This document shows positions 45,603 to 56,795 of a DNA stretch of 64,000 nucleotides, piece by piece. The notes under the pieces are model-generated. The model was not told the origin of the DNA. It saw only the letters and a program-made list of their open reading frames with translations, and searched no databases. The translations under genes were made by a program, and so were the position numbers. How positions within the stretch are numbered: the stretch's first letter is position 1; each line of letters opens with the position of its first letter. The stretch is from Photorhabdus luminescens subsp. luminescens (lineage in GTDB: Bacteria; Pseudomonadota; Gammaproteobacteria; Enterobacterales; Enterobacteriaceae), in NCBI RefSeq assembly GCF_001083805.1, contig NZ_JXSK01000003.1:310001-374000 (forward strand), given 5' to 3'.

Positions 45603-46833
45603 GGGCTTTTCTCCGCTTAATATTGGCTTGCACTACCAGATAATCAAACAATGGCGCAAACAGGTTTGCGAACAGAATCGCCAACATCATACCTTCTGGG
45701 TATGCCGGGTTAACCACCCTGATCAGAACACACATCACACCAATCAGAATGCCGTACCACCATTTACCTTTATTAGTAAATGAAGCGGATACCGGATCTG
45801 TCGCCATAAAGAGCATACCAAAAGCGAAACCACCCAGAACCATATGCCAATACCAAGGCATAGCAAACAATGGGTTAGTCGCTGAACCGATAACATTAAA
45901 TAGGTAGGAAGTTGCAACCATACCCAACATTACCCCGGCGACAATGCGCCATGAAGCAATACGGGTAAACAGAATAATTGCACCACCGATGAAAATCATC
46001 AGCGTAGAGACTTCACCAATCGAACCAGGAATATTGCCAATGAAAGCATCCATCCAAGTAACAGGCTGGCCGGTAACGGTATTCACCAATCCCTGACTAC
46101 CACCAGCCGCCCATTGAGACAACGGGGTCGCGCCAGAGAAGCCATCAGCCGCAGTCCATACCAAGTCACCTGAAATTTGCGCCGGATAAGCAAAGAACAG
46201 AAAAGCGCGGCCTGCCAGTGCCGGGTTCAGGAAGTTACGGCCTGTACCACCGAAAACCTCTTTCGCAATTACAACACCGAATGTAATGCCCAGCGCCGCT
46301 TGCCACAGAGGAATAGTTGGCGGAACAATCAACGCAAACAAAATAGAAGTAACAAAAAAACCTTCGTTAATTTCATGTTTACGGATAATGGCAAACAGTA
46401 CTTCCCAGAAGCCGCCAACCACAAATACAACGATGTAAATAGGTAAAAAGTAAGTTGCGCCAAGCAACATTTCGCTACACCAGCTAGCGCCTGGCGTCAG
46501 TGATGCACCGAAAAACTGAGCAACACGATAGTGCCAATCAGATGCCAGAATTTGCTGTAATTCTGCGCCACTGTATAAATGGTACAACGCAGGGATCGCC
46601 TGCTGACCAACGTTATACATTCCCCAGAACATTGCCGGAAATACCGCCAGCCATACCATGATCATCATACGCTTTAGATCGATGGCATCACGGACATGGG
46701 CACGGCCGGAAGTGACTGTACCTGGTGTATAGAAAATCGTCGTTACCGCTTCGTACAGCGGATAATATTTTTCTAATTTGCCCCCAGGCTCAAAGTGGCG
46801 CTCAATTTTTTCAAAATAGTTTTTCAGGCCCAT
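45595..46833 (-). CDS. nqrB: Na+-NQR subunit B
   Basis: A 412-aa ten-helix membrane protein, the central subunit of the sodium pump. It carries the second covalent FMN at Thr236 in '[10 protein letters not shown]', and '[23 protein letters not shown]'-region texts. The start was set at the ATG giving '[14 protein letters not shown]', as in relatives; the frame is open seven codons further upstream inside nqrA's 3' end. Confidence 0.95.
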   Translation of the reverse strand: MGLKNYFEKIERHFEPGGKLEKYYPLYEAVTTIFYTPGTVTSGRAHVRDAIDLKRMMIMVWLAVFPAMFWGMYNVGQQAIPALYHLYSGAELQQILASDWHYRVAQFFGASLTPGASWCSEMLLGATYFLPIYIVVFVVGGFWEVLFAIIRKHEINEGFFVTSILFALIVPPTIPLWQAALGITFGVVIAKEVFGGTGRNFLNPALAGRAFLFFAYPAQISGDLVWTAADGFSGATPLSQWAAGGSQGLVNTVTGQPVTWMDAFIGNIPGSIGEVSTLMIFIGGAIILFTRIASWRIVAGVMLGMVATSYLFNVIGSATNPLFAMPWYWHMVLGGFAFGMLFMATDPVSASFTNKGKWWYGILIGVMCVLIRVVNPAYPEGMMLAILFANLFAPLFDYLVVQANIKRRKARG

Positions 46834-46837
46834 GAAA

Positions 46838-48181
46838 TCATCCTTCCTGCTCAATCTTAGTCAGCACTTCACGCAGTACCGGACCATATTCATATTTGCC
46901 AGGACAGACATAGGTACAAAGCGCCAAGTCTTCCTCATCTAACTCCAGACAACCCAGTGCCTGAGCGCTATCGGTATCTCCCGCCAGCAGATCTCGCAGC
47001 AAATGCGTTGCCATGATGTCCAAAGGCATAACACGCTCATAGTTACCAATTGGCACCATAGAACGTTCACCGCCATTCATTGCCGTTGAAAAAGCAAAAC
47101 GCTTATTTTTCAGGAAATGACCAATGGTGGTGCGGGTAATGGAAAATTTATCGATACCCGGCATAATCCAACCAAATAGCTCTTTTTCGCGACCTTCACA
47201 CAAAACAGAGACCAAAGTGTGGAAACGACCAAGATAGTGATGAACTTCATCCGACTGAGTACCGCACAATACGGAACCTGAAATAATACGGTTTTCACCC
47301 TCTTTAAGCTGCTCCTGAGTTAACTCAAGCAGATCAGCCCCCAAGCAGGTACGTATAAGACGTGGTTTCTCAACCTGTGGACCGGCCAACGCAATGACCC
47401 GATCCGTATAAAGTGTACCGGTAGTGAATAATTTACCGATAGCAATCACATCCTGATATCCCAAATGCCATACCGTTTTTGTCGCACTCGCGGGTTCAAT
47501 AAAGTGAATGTGAGTGCCAACTAATCCCGCAGGATGCGGACCAGAGAACTGATTATAAGTGATTTGTGCATTATTCCCGACATTCGGCAAGCTCCCTGCA
47601 CTATGGCAAACATGGACTTTACCTTCGGTTAATTTAGTCAGCACATTCAGACCATCAACAAAAGCCTCCTCCTCAGTAGCAATAATAACCTGTGGATTTG
47701 CAGCCAGAGGCTGAGTATCCATAGCAGTTACAAAAATTGCTTTTGGCGAGGAGCCGGGAGCAGGACTTCGGCTGTAAGGGCGGGTACGCAGTGCAGTCCA
47801 TAACCCGGAATCGATCAGATTCTTTTCCACTTGTTCTCGGGATAACTGAGAAAGTTGGGAACGATCATAACGGTCAAAATCAACCTGTTCGTCTCCCGTT
47901 ATCTCAATCACAATTGACTGCAAAATACGTTGTTCACCACGATTAATCGCCACAACCTGCCCACAGGCCGGACTGGTGAAAACCACACCTGGATTCTTTT
48001 TATCTTCAAAAAGAATCTGGCCCTTCTTAACATGCTCACCTTCCTTAACCAACATAGAAGGACGCATTCCAACATACTCTTCACCCAACAATGCTACATG
48101 GCGAATCGTCGGACCGTCTTCTATTACTTGAGCAGGCGCTCCTGCAATCGGGAGGTCGAGTCCTTTTTTAATTTTAATCAT
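46838..48181 (-). CDS. nqrA: Na+-NQR subunit A
   Basis: A 447-aa peripheral subunit, first gene of the nqr operon. The start '[16 protein letters not shown]' and the C-terminal '[20 protein letters not shown]' are signature texts. It is related to NuoF-like folds but lacks the cofactors, and helps form the quinone-binding region with NqrB. The operon promoter should lie in the 417-bp gap upstream. Confidence 0.97.
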   Translation of the reverse strand: MIKIKKGLDLPIAGAPAQVIEDGPTIRHVALLGEEYVGMRPSMLVKEGEHVKKGQILFEDKKNPGVVFTSPACGQVVAINRGEQRILQSIVIEITGDEQVDFDRYDRSQLSQLSREQVEKNLIDSGLWTALRTRPYSRSPAPGSSPKAIFVTAMDTQPLAANPQVIIATEEEAFVDGLNVLTKLTEGKVHVCHSAGSLPNVGNNAQITYNQFSGPHPAGLVGTHIHFIEPASATKTVWHLGYQDVIAIGKLFTTGTLYTDRVIALAGPQVEKPRLIRTCLGADLLELTQEQLKEGENRIISGSVLCGTQSDEVHHYLGRFHTLVSVLCEGREKELFGWIMPGIDKFSITRTTIGHFLKNKRFAFSTAMNGGERSMVPIGNYERVMPLDIMATHLLRDLLAGDTDSAQALGCLELDEEDLALCTYVCPGKYEYGPVLREVLTKIEQEG

Positions 48182-48598
48182 AAGATTTGCACAAGTTTAT
48201 CAATTAAATCATATGCTACAGATTACCTGGCGGTAACATAGCCACTCTATAAAAAAACCCTTAAGTCACGAATCGCGCCCAGGTTATAATTCTCCGATAA
48301 TTGTTACGATTTTCTTTAATCTCCGAGCGGTAATTTTAACATCTCCCTTCTTGAACTGTCTGACTAATCAAGTGATTTAGTTCAAGCAAACAGGAATAAT
48401 TTTGGCGCTGAACCATTAACAGTTCGCAAAAAACGAATTATTATATCACCTTTACCGACAATCGATTATATTTTAACCTAATAATCATTTTGTAGGGCAA
48501 AGTTATCATCGTCATTCTTTATTCACAAAGTCGATGACTCATGGCAATCTTAAGCTAAATTTTTAGTCAGCCCGCTACATCGCTATTATGGTAGTCAC
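48182..48598. promoter_or_regulatory. Divergent intergenic region nqrA / dpaA
   Basis: 417 bp without a gene, AT-rich, must hold the nqr promoter on the - strand and the dpaA promoter on the + strand. On the - strand a TATAGA text near 48250 could be a -10 box, with no good -35 seen. No riboswitch-like structure was recognised. Confidence 0.4.
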
Positions 48599-49333
48599 AT
48601 GAAAAAAACTGCGGCTTTTCCTGCAATAATATTGTTGTTATTGAGTTCATTCACTCCTATCTATGCTCAGGATACTTTAGTTCAATTGACGCAAAATTCT
48701 CCTTCGCAGACCGGCTCTCCTGTCTTTATCCAAATATTCAAAGAAGAGCGGATACTGGAGCTTTATACTAAAAATAGTCATGGAAGCTACCAACTATCCA
48801 AAAGCTACCCCATCTGTAATTACTCTGGCGGCCTTGGTCCCAAAACCACAGAAGGCGACCTGAAAAGCCCTGAAGGCTTCTATCGTGTAAAAACCCATCA
48901 ACTCAATCCAAATAGTCGGTATTACCGATCTATTAATCTCGGATTTCCAAATGAATACGATAAATTCAGAGGCTATTCCGGCAATTATTTAATGATCCAC
49001 GGAGAGTGTAAGTCTGTCGGTTGCTACGCTATGACTAATGGTTACATGGATGAGATCTACTATTATGTAGAAAGTGCATTATTGCGCGGGCAATATGAAA
49101 TTAATATCAGTATTTATCCATTCAAAATGACACCACAGAATATGCTACGCCACCGTTCATCCTCCCATTATATGTTTTGGCTACAATTACAACCGGCCTA
49201 TGAGTATTTTGCAAAAAATCATCGGCCAGCAACGATCAACGTCATTAACGGTCAATATGTAATTAATGCTACACCTGACAAATCACCACTTTTGCAACAT
49301 CAATCACAATACGCGTTCACCAAGATGAAATAG
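48599..49333 (+). CDS. dpaA: Murein L,D-transpeptidase family protein DpaA
   Basis: A 244-aa exported protein: signal peptide of ~23 residues ending 'IYAQ', then a YkuD-fold catalytic domain with His134 and Cys142 in 'MIHGECKSVGCYAMTNG', plus 'TTEGDLKSPEGFYRV'. In E. coli the orthologue DpaA (YafK/LdtF) removes Braun lipoprotein from peptidoglycan. The gene order with yafJ-gmhA-fadE is the same as in E. coli. Its 3' end overlaps the convergent yafJ by 30 bases. Confidence 0.9.
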   Translation: MKKTAAFPAIILLLLSSFTPIYAQDTLVQLTQNSPSQTGSPVFIQIFKEERILELYTKNSHGSYQLSKSYPICNYSGGLGPKTTEGDLKSPEGFYRVKTHQLNPNSRYYRSINLGFPNEYDKFRGYSGNYLMIHGECKSVGCYAMTNGYMDEIYYYVESALLRGQYEINISIYPFKMTPQNMLRHRSSSHYMFWLQLQPAYEYFAKNHRPATINVINGQYVINATPDKSPLLQHQSQYAFTKMK

Positions 49334-50071
49334 CGCATAGCAACCCGGCTCAATACGATTCCAGGCTTCATTACCAGTTAACGGTTGGGTCACAATAACA
49401 GAAACAACATCGTCCGGCTGTGTATGCTGTTGAAAATCAATTTCAACATCCTGATCCAGAAGTTTTGCTTTTCCAAACGGCGCCCGACGGGTGATCCAAT
49501 AGAGGTTGGTTGAGCAATATGCCATCACAAAACGCCCATCTGACAGCAACATATTGAATACGCCTTTTTTGCTAAGTTCGTCTGCTAGTGAGGCGATAAA
49601 ACGAAAAACCTGAGGCCAGTTGGAGGGAGTTCTTGGATATTTTTGTGAAAGTTGATGTAAAATCCAGCAAAAAGCATGTTCACTATCCGTTTGCCCAACG
49701 GGACGATACTGACCAGTTTCAAGCTGCCGATAGCCTCTAAGCTGCCCATTATGGGCATAAGTCCAGTTACGTCCCCACATCTCGCGAATGAAAGGATGAG
49801 TATTTTCCAACGCAACATTACCGCGGTTAGCCTGTCGAATATGAGAAACCACCACTCTGGATTTAATCGGGTACTCTTGTACGAAGCGAGCAACGGGCGA
49901 ATTGTAACTTGGTTGATGATCTTTAAATGTGCGACAGCCCCGCCCCTCATAAAATGTGATCCCCCATCCATCCTTATGGGGCCCGGTATGACCACCCCGT
50001 TGAATCAGACCACCTAAACTAAAGCAGATATCTGTTGGCACATTTGCACTCATGCCAAGTAACTCACACAT
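49304..50071 (-). CDS. yafJ: Class II glutamine amidotransferase YafJ
   Basis: A 255-aa protein with the Ntn-type glutaminase start 'MCELLGMSANVPTD' (Cys2 nucleophile after Met removal) and 'GGHTGPHKDGWGITFYEGRG', 'VVSHIRQANRG', 'YAHNGQLRG', all typical of class II amidotransferases. The acceptor substrate of YafJ is not established. It lies between dpaA (convergent) and gmhA (same strand, 24 bases). Confidence 0.9.
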   Translation of the reverse strand: MCELLGMSANVPTDICFSLGGLIQRGGHTGPHKDGWGITFYEGRGCRTFKDHQPSYNSPVARFVQEYPIKSRVVVSHIRQANRGNVALENTHPFIREMWGRNWTYAHNGQLRGYRQLETGQYRPVGQTDSEHAFCWILHQLSQKYPRTPSNWPQVFRFIASLADELSKKGVFNMLLSDGRFVMAYCSTNLYWITRRAPFGKAKLLDQDVEIDFQQHTQPDDVVSVIVTQPLTGNEAWNRIEPGCYALFHLGERVL

Positions 50072-50095
50072 TGCCCACCTCTGTAGCCTATAAAA

Positions 50096-50677
50096 TCAGG
50101 CTTTAACCATCTCTTTTTCGATAAGTTGAATCAGGATATGAATAACTTTGATATGAATTTCCTGAATACGATCTGCATAACCAAAATGCGGAACACGGAT
50201 TTCCACATCAGCGGTTCCTGCCATTTTACCGCCATCCTTGCCTGTCAACGTAATAACTTTCATGCCTTTTAAACGGGCAGCTTCAACGGCTTTAATAATA
50301 TTACCGGAATTACCGGAAGTAGAGAGACCCAATAATACATCTCCCTCTTTCCCAACGGCTTCCACATAACGCGAAAAAACAAATTCATACCCGAAATCAT
50401 TACTGACGCAGGAAAGGTGGCTGACATCAGAAATCGCAATCGCCGGATAGCCAGGACGATTTTCGCGGTAACGGCCTGTCAATTCTTCTGCAAAATGCAT
50501 CGCATCACAATGCGAACCCCCATTACCGCAGGACAGTACCTTGCCACCCGCTTTAAATGAATCAGCCAGTAATACTGCTGCTTTTTGAATTGCTTCAATA
50601 TTTGCATCGTCGCTTAAAAACTTTGCCAGCGTATCCGCGGCTTCATTCAATTCACTACGGATCAGGTCTTGATACAT
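50096..50677 (-). CDS. gmhA: Sedoheptulose-7-phosphate isomerase GmhA
   Basis: A 193-aa protein with a SIS fold: '[37 protein letters not shown]' core texts (parts '[12 protein letters not shown]', 'ELTGRYR') and '[10 protein letters not shown]'. It converts sedoheptulose 7-phosphate to D-glycero-D-manno-heptose 7-phosphate, the first step of LPS core heptose synthesis. AGGAGCC precedes the ATG. Divergent from fadE across 259 bp. Confidence 0.97.
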   Translation of the reverse strand: MYQDLIRSELNEAADTLAKFLSDDANIEAIQKAAVLLADSFKAGGKVLSCGNGGSHCDAMHFAEELTGRYRENRPGYPAIAISDVSHLSCVSNDFGYEFVFSRYVEAVGKEGDVLLGLSTSGNSGNIIKAVEAARLKGMKVITLTGKDGGKMAGTADVEIRVPHFGYADRIQEIHIKVIHILIQLIEKEMVKA

Positions 50678-50936
50678 AGGCTCCTCACTTCGGTCAGGTA
50701 ATCTTTAATGTTGTGCCGGATGGCAGTTTACCGGATCAAGAGAATTGAAAGAAGACAACATCTCGTTTCTGGAGATTTAATCCGCTGCCGATCACCACGA
50801 GTTTGTGAGCTACATTGTAATTAAGATGTAAAGATATTGCTAAAAACGATTTCCTGGTCTAAAAAGAGAAGAACACCACAACAGGTCCGACCTCTGATGA
50901 CTTACCTGACCCTGAGATTAACCAGGAGCTTTTATT

Positions 50937-53372
50937 ATGACCACATTGAGTATTATTCTATTCTTAGTATTGATTGGGATACTTTGCTATCACAAAGTCA
51001 ATCTCAGTCTCAGCAGCCTACTGCTCCTTGTCTATACCGTCTTGATGGGCGCTATTGATGCATGGAGCTACTGGATGTTGTTACCAATGGCCATTATTCT
51101 GTTCCCACTGAATTTTGCGCCAATGCGCCACTCCTTACTGACTGTTCCGGCCCTAAAAGCCTTCCGTAAGGTGATGCCAAGTCTATCTCGCACGGAAAAA
51201 GAAGCTCTTGACGCAGGTACTACCTGGTGGGAAGGTGAACTGTTCCGCGGTAAACCCGACTGGAAAAAACTACATGATTATCCAAAGCCTCAGTTAACCG
51301 CCGAAGAACAAGCATTTCTGGATGGCCCGGTAGAAGAAGCTTGCCGTATGACCAATGATTTCCAGATAAGCCATGAACTTGCTGATTTACCGCCTGAGTT
51401 ATGGCGTTACCTGAAAGAGCACCGTTTCTTTGCCATGATCATTAAAAAAGAGTATGGCGGTCTGGAATTCTCAGCCTATGCACAGGCACGAGTGCTGCAA
51501 AAATTGGCGGGAACATCCGGCATTCTGGCAATCACCGTAGGTGTACCTAACTCTCTCGGCCCTGGTGAATTGTTACAGCATTATGGCACCGAAGAGCAGA
51601 AGAACCGCTATCTACCTGGGCTTGCCCGTGGTGAAGAGATCCCATGTTTCGCATTGACCAGCCCGGAAGCTGGCTCTGATGCCGGATCAATCCCTGATAC
51701 AGGCGTAGTCTGTATGGGAGAATGGCAAGGTGAGCAAATTCTGGGTATGCGCCTGACCTGGAACAAACGCTATATCACACTTGCACCTATCGCGACCGTA
51801 CTCGGTCTGGCTTTCAAACTGTCTGACCCTGACCGTTTATTGGGCGACAAAGAAGAATTGGGTATTACCTGTGCATTGATTCCAACCAATGTACCGGGAG
51901 TAGAAATTGGTCACCGTCATTTCCCACTGAACGTTCCGTTCCAGAATGGCCCAACTCGCGGTAAAGATATCTTTGTCCCCATCGACTATATCATTGGCGG
52001 GCCCAAAATGGCCGGACAAGGCTGGCGTATGCTGGTTGAGTGTCTGTCTGTCGGCCGTGGTATCACTCTGCCGTCAAATGCAACCGGCGGTTTGAAAAGT
52101 GTTGCGATGGCGATTGGCGCATACTCTTATATCCGTCGCCAATTCAAAATGCCAATCGGTAAAATGGAAGGGATTGAAGAACCGCTGGCACGCATTGCCG
52201 GTAACGCCTATTTGATGGATGCCGCTGCAACGCTTGCAACAACCGGTATTATGCTAGGTGAAAAACCCTCTGTGTTATCCGCTATCGTGAAATATCACTG
52301 TACTCACCGAGGCCAACGCTCAATTATTGACGCAATGGACATTGCCGGTGGTAAAGGTATTTGCCTTGGTCCATCCAACTTCCTTGCTCGCGCTTATCAA
52401 GGCGCGCCTATCGCTATTACCGTTGAAGGCGCCAATATTCTGACCCGTAACATGATTATCTACGGTCAGGGAGCTATCCGCTGCCATCCTTATGTCCTTG
52501 ATGAAATGGCTGCGGCGGAAAATAACCGTATTAAAGACTTTGATAAGGCACTGTTTAGTCATCTTGGTCACGTCGCTAGCAACATGTTACGCAGCTTCTG
52601 GCTTGGCTTAACCAATGGCCGAACCAGCAGCACGCCGGTCAATGATGCAACACGCCGTTACTATCAGCAATTAAACCGCCTGAGTGCCAACCTTGCGCTA
52701 TTATCAGATGTGGCAATGGGTGTATTAGGTGGTAGCCTGAAACGTCGTGAACGTGTCTCAGCCCGTCTTGGAGATGTTCTGAGTCAAACTTATCTGGCTT
52801 CCGCGACGTTGAAACGCTATGAAGATGAAGGTCGTCAAAAAGAAGATTTGCCGCTAGTTCAGTGGGCCGTTCAAGATAGTTTGTATCAGGCAGAGCAGGC
52901 GATAGATAATTTACTGAGTAACTTCCCGAATCGTCTGGTTGCCGGTCTGATGCGTGCTATTGTTTTCCCTCTAGGACGTGTACATTCAGCGCCATCCGAC
53001 CATCTGGATCACAAACTGGCCCAGATCTTACAACAACCGTCTGCTACCCGTGATCGCATTGGCCGAGGTCAATATCTGACACCAAGCGAGCACAATCCTC
53101 ACGGACTATTGGAAGAAGCGCTGCACGATATTATCGCCGCAGAACCGATCCATGCCCGTTTGAGTCGCGAAGCAGGTAAACGCCTCGGCTTTACTCGCCT
53201 AGATAAGCTGGCAGAACGCGCACTCGCAGAACGTAAGATCACGCCAGACGAGGCCGCAATTCTAAAACGCGCTGAAGCAAGCCGTCTACGTTCTATTAAT
53301 GTCGATGAGTTTGAACCAGAAGCATTGGCTGTTCCTGCCCACATTGAAAAGCGGAGAACAGAAGCCGCTTAA
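50937..53372 (+). CDS. fadE: Acyl-CoA dehydrogenase FadE
   Basis: An 811-aa protein, the long FadE form of acyl-CoA dehydrogenase. The first ~70 residues hold membrane segments; the ACAD core follows with '[19 protein letters not shown]', '[14 protein letters not shown]' and '[24 protein letters not shown]'. It catalyses the first oxidation step of fatty acid beta-oxidation with FAD. The RBS AGGAG lies just upstream of ATG 50937. The 259-bp upstream region should carry its promoter and probably a FadR site, which I did not identify by eye. Confidence 0.95.
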   Translation: MTTLSIILFLVLIGILCYHKVNLSLSSLLLLVYTVLMGAIDAWSYWMLLPMAIILFPLNFAPMRHSLLTVPALKAFRKVMPSLSRTEKEALDAGTTWWEGELFRGKPDWKKLHDYPKPQLTAEEQAFLDGPVEEACRMTNDFQISHELADLPPELWRYLKEHRFFAMIIKKEYGGLEFSAYAQARVLQKLAGTSGILAITVGVPNSLGPGELLQHYGTEEQKNRYLPGLARGEEIPCFALTSPEAGSDAGSIPDTGVVCMGEWQGEQILGMRLTWNKRYITLAPIATVLGLAFKLSDPDRLLGDKEELGITCALIPTNVPGVEIGHRHFPLNVPFQNGPTRGKDIFVPIDYIIGGPKMAGQGWRMLVECLSVGRGITLPSNATGGLKSVAMAIGAYSYIRRQFKMPIGKMEGIEEPLARIAGNAYLMDAAATLATTGIMLGEKPSVLSAIVKYHCTHRGQRSIIDAMDIAGGKGICLGPSNFLARAYQGAPIAITVEGANILTRNMIIYGQGAIRCHPYVLDEMAAAENNRIKDFDKALFSHLGHVASNMLRSFWLGLTNGRTSSTPVNDATRRYYQQLNRLSANLALLSDVAMGVLGGSLKRRERVSARLGDVLSQTYLASATLKRYEDEGRQKEDLPLVQWAVQDSLYQAEQAIDNLLSNFPNRLVAGLMRAIVFPLGRVHSAPSDHLDHKLAQILQQPSATRDRIGRGQYLTPSEHNPHGLLEEALHDIIAAEPIHARLSREAGKRLGFTRLDKLAERALAERKITPDEAAILKRAEASRLRSINVDEFEPEALAVPAHIEKRRTEAA

Positions 53373-53412
53373 AACTAATGATTTAAAGAGAGTTAAACAC
53401 TAAATTAATCAT

Positions 53413-53446
53413 GGGGCGATATCTTAACAAATATCGCCCCGTATTT
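53413..53446. terminator. Bidirectional terminator between fadE and lysA
   Basis: A perfect 10-bp stem, GGGGCGATAT (53413-53422) with ATATCGCCCC (53431-53440), 8-nt loop, flanked by GTATTTTA on the right and TAAATTAAT on the left. It lies between two convergent genes and should stop transcription from both. Confidence 0.75.
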
Positions 53447-54732
53447 TATGACTTAGATGTAGAAGCAAAGGATACCTCTTCCAATGCTAACAACTCTTCA
53501 ATTGTTTGACGGCGGCGAATTAATTGAGGGTGACCATTAACAAACAACACTTCAGAGATCAACGGACGACTATTGTAATTGGAGGACATTGACGCACCAT
53601 AGGCGCCAGTATCATGAAAAACTAAATAGTCGCCAATTTGAACAGGCGGCAACGCCCTTGGAGCAATCCCCCCGCCCTCAACCTGCGTAAAGATATCACC
53701 GGATTCACATAACGGCCCCGCAACTAACGTTTCCCGCAATGGCAATTGCTCAATCTTACGTCCATCAGCAGGCAAAACTGAGATATGGTGATAACTGCCA
53801 TACATTACTGGACGCATTAGGTCATTAAACCCCGCATCCACCAGAACATAATTACGATTCCCCATCTGTTTAATCGCCCGAACTTCTGTCATCAGAACGC
53901 CAGATTCCGCCACCAAAAAACGCCCCGGCTCAATTTCTAACTCAACTTTATGACCTAAATGCTGCTCAATTCTTTTACGAGCATCATTCCACAACCCAAA
54001 ATAATGAGCGATATTGATTCGCTCATCTCCCTGATGATAAGGAGTCGATAAACCACCGCCGGCTGAAATTGCCTGAATATCTTCGCCACAAAGAATAACC
54101 TGTTCAACCATCGCATTGCACACACTGGCAAGGTGATGATAATCAACACCAGAACCGATATGCATATGTAAACCAAGCAATTTCAATCCATAGTGGCGGA
54201 TTTTCTCAATTGCCTGCGGCAGATCCTGATACCAAATACCATGTTTACTGTTTTCCCCTCCTGTATTCGTCTTCTGGCTATGACCATGACCAAACCCAGG
54301 ATTAATCCGCAACCATACCGGATGCCCTTGTTTACATTGACCAATCTGTTCCAACATATCGATAGAACCCGCATTAACCGGAATATCCAATTCGGTTACT
54401 CTTTGCAACGTCGGCCCATCGATTAAATCAGCAGTGAAAACAATATCTGCTATTTCTTGCCCTGGACAAAATCCAGCCCGCAAAGCACGCTCAATTTCCC
54501 CGAGCGAAACGGCATCAACTTTCACACCATACTCACGCATCAGCCGCAAAATATGAATATTAGAACAAGCCTTCTGAGCAAACCTAATTACATCAAATTG
54601 ATATAATGATTTGATTTTTTGAATAATTGTTTCACTATCGTAAACCCATAATGGAGTACCATATGTCTCTGGTAGGAGACTCAAATTCTCTGGTATCAAA
54701 TTAGGACAATTATTGCGGGTAAAAGCGCTCAT
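53446..54732 (-). CDS. lysA: Diaminopimelate decarboxylase LysA
   Basis: A 428-aa PLP enzyme that forms L-lysine from meso-diaminopimelate. The PLP lysine is Lys54 in 'FAQKACSN'; 'HMHIGSGVDYHHL' and the active-site Cys in 'GPLCESGDIF' near the C-terminus are present. The frame opens five codons further upstream, but ATG 54732 fits the usual start and has GAGG before it. Divergent from lysR, its expected activator. Confidence 0.95.
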   Translation of the reverse strand: MSAFTRNNCPNLIPENLSLLPETYGTPLWVYDSETIIQKIKSLYQFDVIRFAQKACSNIHILRLMREYGVKVDAVSLGEIERALRAGFCPGQEIADIVFTADLIDGPTLQRVTELDIPVNAGSIDMLEQIGQCKQGHPVWLRINPGFGHGHSQKTNTGGENSKHGIWYQDLPQAIEKIRHYGLKLLGLHMHIGSGVDYHHLASVCNAMVEQVILCGEDIQAISAGGGLSTPYHQGDERINIAHYFGLWNDARKRIEQHLGHKVELEIEPGRFLVAESGVLMTEVRAIKQMGNRNYVLVDAGFNDLMRPVMYGSYHHISVLPADGRKIEQLPLRETLVAGPLCESGDIFTQVEGGGIAPRALPPVQIGDYLVFHDTGAYGASMSSNYNSRPLISEVLFVNGHPQLIRRRQTIEELLALEEVSFASTSKS

Positions 54733-54747
54733 CAGGGTTCCTCTCAC

Positions 54748-54856
54748 AAAGTCGGCAAATAACCCATTATTGGCAGTAAAAAGCAGGAATAAAAATATCC
54801 ATTTCGTTATAGTCTATTCATCTGTGATATAGAATTATCATTTGAAGGAACAATTT
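54748..54856. promoter_or_regulatory. lysA-lysR divergent promoter region
   Basis: A short AT-rich gap between the divergent lysA and lysR genes. It should hold both promoters and the LysR binding site; the text 'TAGTCTATTCATCTGTGATATAG' includes a loose T-N11-A-like arrangement, but no site can be fixed by eye. Confidence 0.4.
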
Positions 54857-55792
54857 ATGTCTTCTTGTTCATGGCGCCATATTGAAATCTTCCATGCGGT
54901 AATGACGACAAAAAACCTGACAGAAGCGGCTATTTTATTACAAACATCACAACCAACCGTCAGTCGTGAATTAGCCCGATTCGAGCATCTAATAAAATTC
55001 AAACTATTTGACCGAGTAAAAGGTCGCCTACATCCGACAGCACAGGGATTGCGCCTTTTTGAAGAAGTTCAGCGCTCTTATTATGGACTTGAAAGAATAA
55101 TGAATGCGGCTGATAACATACGTAAGTTTCAACATGCTCAGCTTTCCATCGCCTGCCTGCCGGTATTTTCTCAATCGCTGTTACCGAAAGTTTGCCGCCA
55201 CTTCACCCGTCAATACCCTGATACTAATTTAACAATCATTCCACAGGAATCACCGCTACTGGAAGAGTGGCTCTCCGCTCAACGCCATGATCTAGGTCTA
55301 ACAGAGCATTTGCAGACACCACCGGGTACACGGAGAGAAACACTAATCACGCTAAATGAAATTTGCGTATTACCCGCCGCTCATCCTCTCAGTCATAAAC
55401 CGTTATTGACTCCCGAAGATTTCAGCGAACAAAACTTTATTAGCCTTTCGATAACGGATAGCTATCGTCAACTCATTGATGGAATATTCGCAGAACACCG
55501 TATTCGCCGCCGCATGATTATGGAAACTCACAGTGCGGCATCAGTATGTGCAATGGTGCGCGAAGGCATTGGTGTCTCTATTGTCAACCCACTGACCGTA
55601 CTTGATTATCTGGACAGCCACGGCAAATCTGAAATATGCGCTCGCCCATTCAGTCTCAACATTCCCTTTACTGTCAGCCTGATAAAGCCCATTCACCGCC
55701 CTTCTTCTGCCCCAGTGGATACTTTTATTGAACACTTAAAAGCACAAATTGCCCTGTTTCCTCAAAAACTAAAGTCAGCTTTTCAGCATTAA
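54857..55792 (+). CDS. lysR: LysR transcriptional activator of lysA
   Basis: A 311-aa LysR-type regulator with a helix-turn-helix near residues 20-40 ('NLTEAAILLQTSQPTVSRELARFE') and a substrate-binding domain. Its place, divergent from lysA, is the same as in E. coli, where LysR activates lysA in the absence of lysine. ATG 54857 has GAAGGAA upstream; ATG 54842 is the alternative. Its 3' end overlaps the convergent LysR-type gene by 18 bases. Confidence 0.9.
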   Translation: MSSCSWRHIEIFHAVMTTKNLTEAAILLQTSQPTVSRELARFEHLIKFKLFDRVKGRLHPTAQGLRLFEEVQRSYYGLERIMNAADNIRKFQHAQLSIACLPVFSQSLLPKVCRHFTRQYPDTNLTIIPQESPLLEEWLSAQRHDLGLTEHLQTPPGTRRETLITLNEICVLPAAHPLSHKPLLTPEDFSEQNFISLSITDSYRQLIDGIFAEHRIRRRMIMETHSAASVCAMVREGIGVSIVNPLTVLDYLDSHGKSEICARPFSLNIPFTVSLIKPIHRPSSAPVDTFIEHLKAQIALFPQKLKSAFQH

Positions 55793-56692
55793 CGCTTGCC
55801 AGTATGGAGAAGAAGCAAACCATTGCACCAGGAAATCCAGTAATGCCCTCAGCGTTGCTGGCATATTTTGACGGCTGGCATAAATACCATAAATTCCCAT
55901 AGCCTGAGGTCGATATTCTGGCAACAACTGAATCAATTTTCCTGATGCTAAGTGTGAAGCAACAGAATAATAGGGTTGCATGGCAATTCCCGCGCCTTGT
56001 AATGTTGCTTCCATTAACACCATCGATTCATTAGCACTCAAAGTACCACTAACAGGAACAGAATATTTTTCCCCTCGACGTTCGAATAACCAAAGACTTT
56101 TGCCAAAAAAGTTATAAGTCATACAGTTATGCAGGGCTAAATCAGCAGGCTTTTGAGGGAGCATTTTTCCCATCAGGTAAGAAGGGGCAGCGCAAACCAC
56201 AGAATGACATGTCGATAACGGTCTGGCGATCAAATTCGGTTCTAGGTTATTCGTAATGCGTAACGCTAAATCTATCCGCTCCTCGACCAAATTTATTGCC
56301 TTATTGCTCATTTGCATATCAATGGCTATCTGAGGATAAAGCTGCATAAATTCAGGAATCGCCACAGACAATGCGCTCACCGCCAAAGATTGAGAACTGC
56401 TTATTCGCAGAAGACCACTCAGCTCCTGCGCTGCTACTGGTTGATGAACCGGAATCTCTTCCGCCAATTGCAATAATTTACGACTGCGCTGATAGGCGAT
56501 CTCTCCTGCCGATGTCAGGCTGATCTTTCTCGTTGTACGATGTAACAGACGTACTCCCGCCCATTTTTCCATTTCAGCCAGATATCGGGATACCATTGCC
56601 CGCGACATATCTAACCGTTCCGATGCGGCAATCATGCTGCCTTGTTCTACAATTATAGTGAACACTTGCGCAGCAGTGACTCTATCCATCAA
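55775..56692 (-). CDS. LysR-type regulator of unknown target
   Basis: A 305-aa LysR-type regulator of the CrgA/AaeR-like group: helix-turn-helix 'GSMIAASERLDMSRAMVSRYLAEMEKWAGVRLLHRTTR'-type (parts 'SMIAASERLDMSRAMVSRYL', 'GVRLLHRTTRKISLT') and a ligand-binding domain. It is divergent from the MBL-fold gene downstream and separated by about 100 bases, so it probably regulates that gene and perhaps the DsbA-like gene after it. Confidence 0.85.
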   Translation of the reverse strand: MMDRVTAAQVFTIIVEQGSMIAASERLDMSRAMVSRYLAEMEKWAGVRLLHRTTRKISLTSAGEIAYQRSRKLLQLAEEIPVHQPVAAQELSGLLRISSSQSLAVSALSVAIPEFMQLYPQIAIDMQMSNKAINLVEERIDLALRITNNLEPNLIARPLSTCHSVVCAAPSYLMGKMLPQKPADLALHNCMTYNFFGKSLWLFERRGEKYSVPVSGTLSANESMVLMEATLQGAGIAMQPYYSVASHLASGKLIQLLPEYRPQAMGIYGIYASRQNMPATLRALLDFLVQWFASSPYWQALMLKS

Positions 56693-56795
56693 TTAGCTCG
56701 ATTTATGCAACAAATAATTGCCAATTATGCGGTTTTTTCATCGAAAAACGCAACTTATTATGAACCTTGCTATACACAACATCAGGAATTCAATC

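Noticed and set aside
50678-50936. FadR operator upstream of fadE
   Set aside because: Expected from E. coli, but I could not find a convincing match by eye, so it is not listed as a feature.
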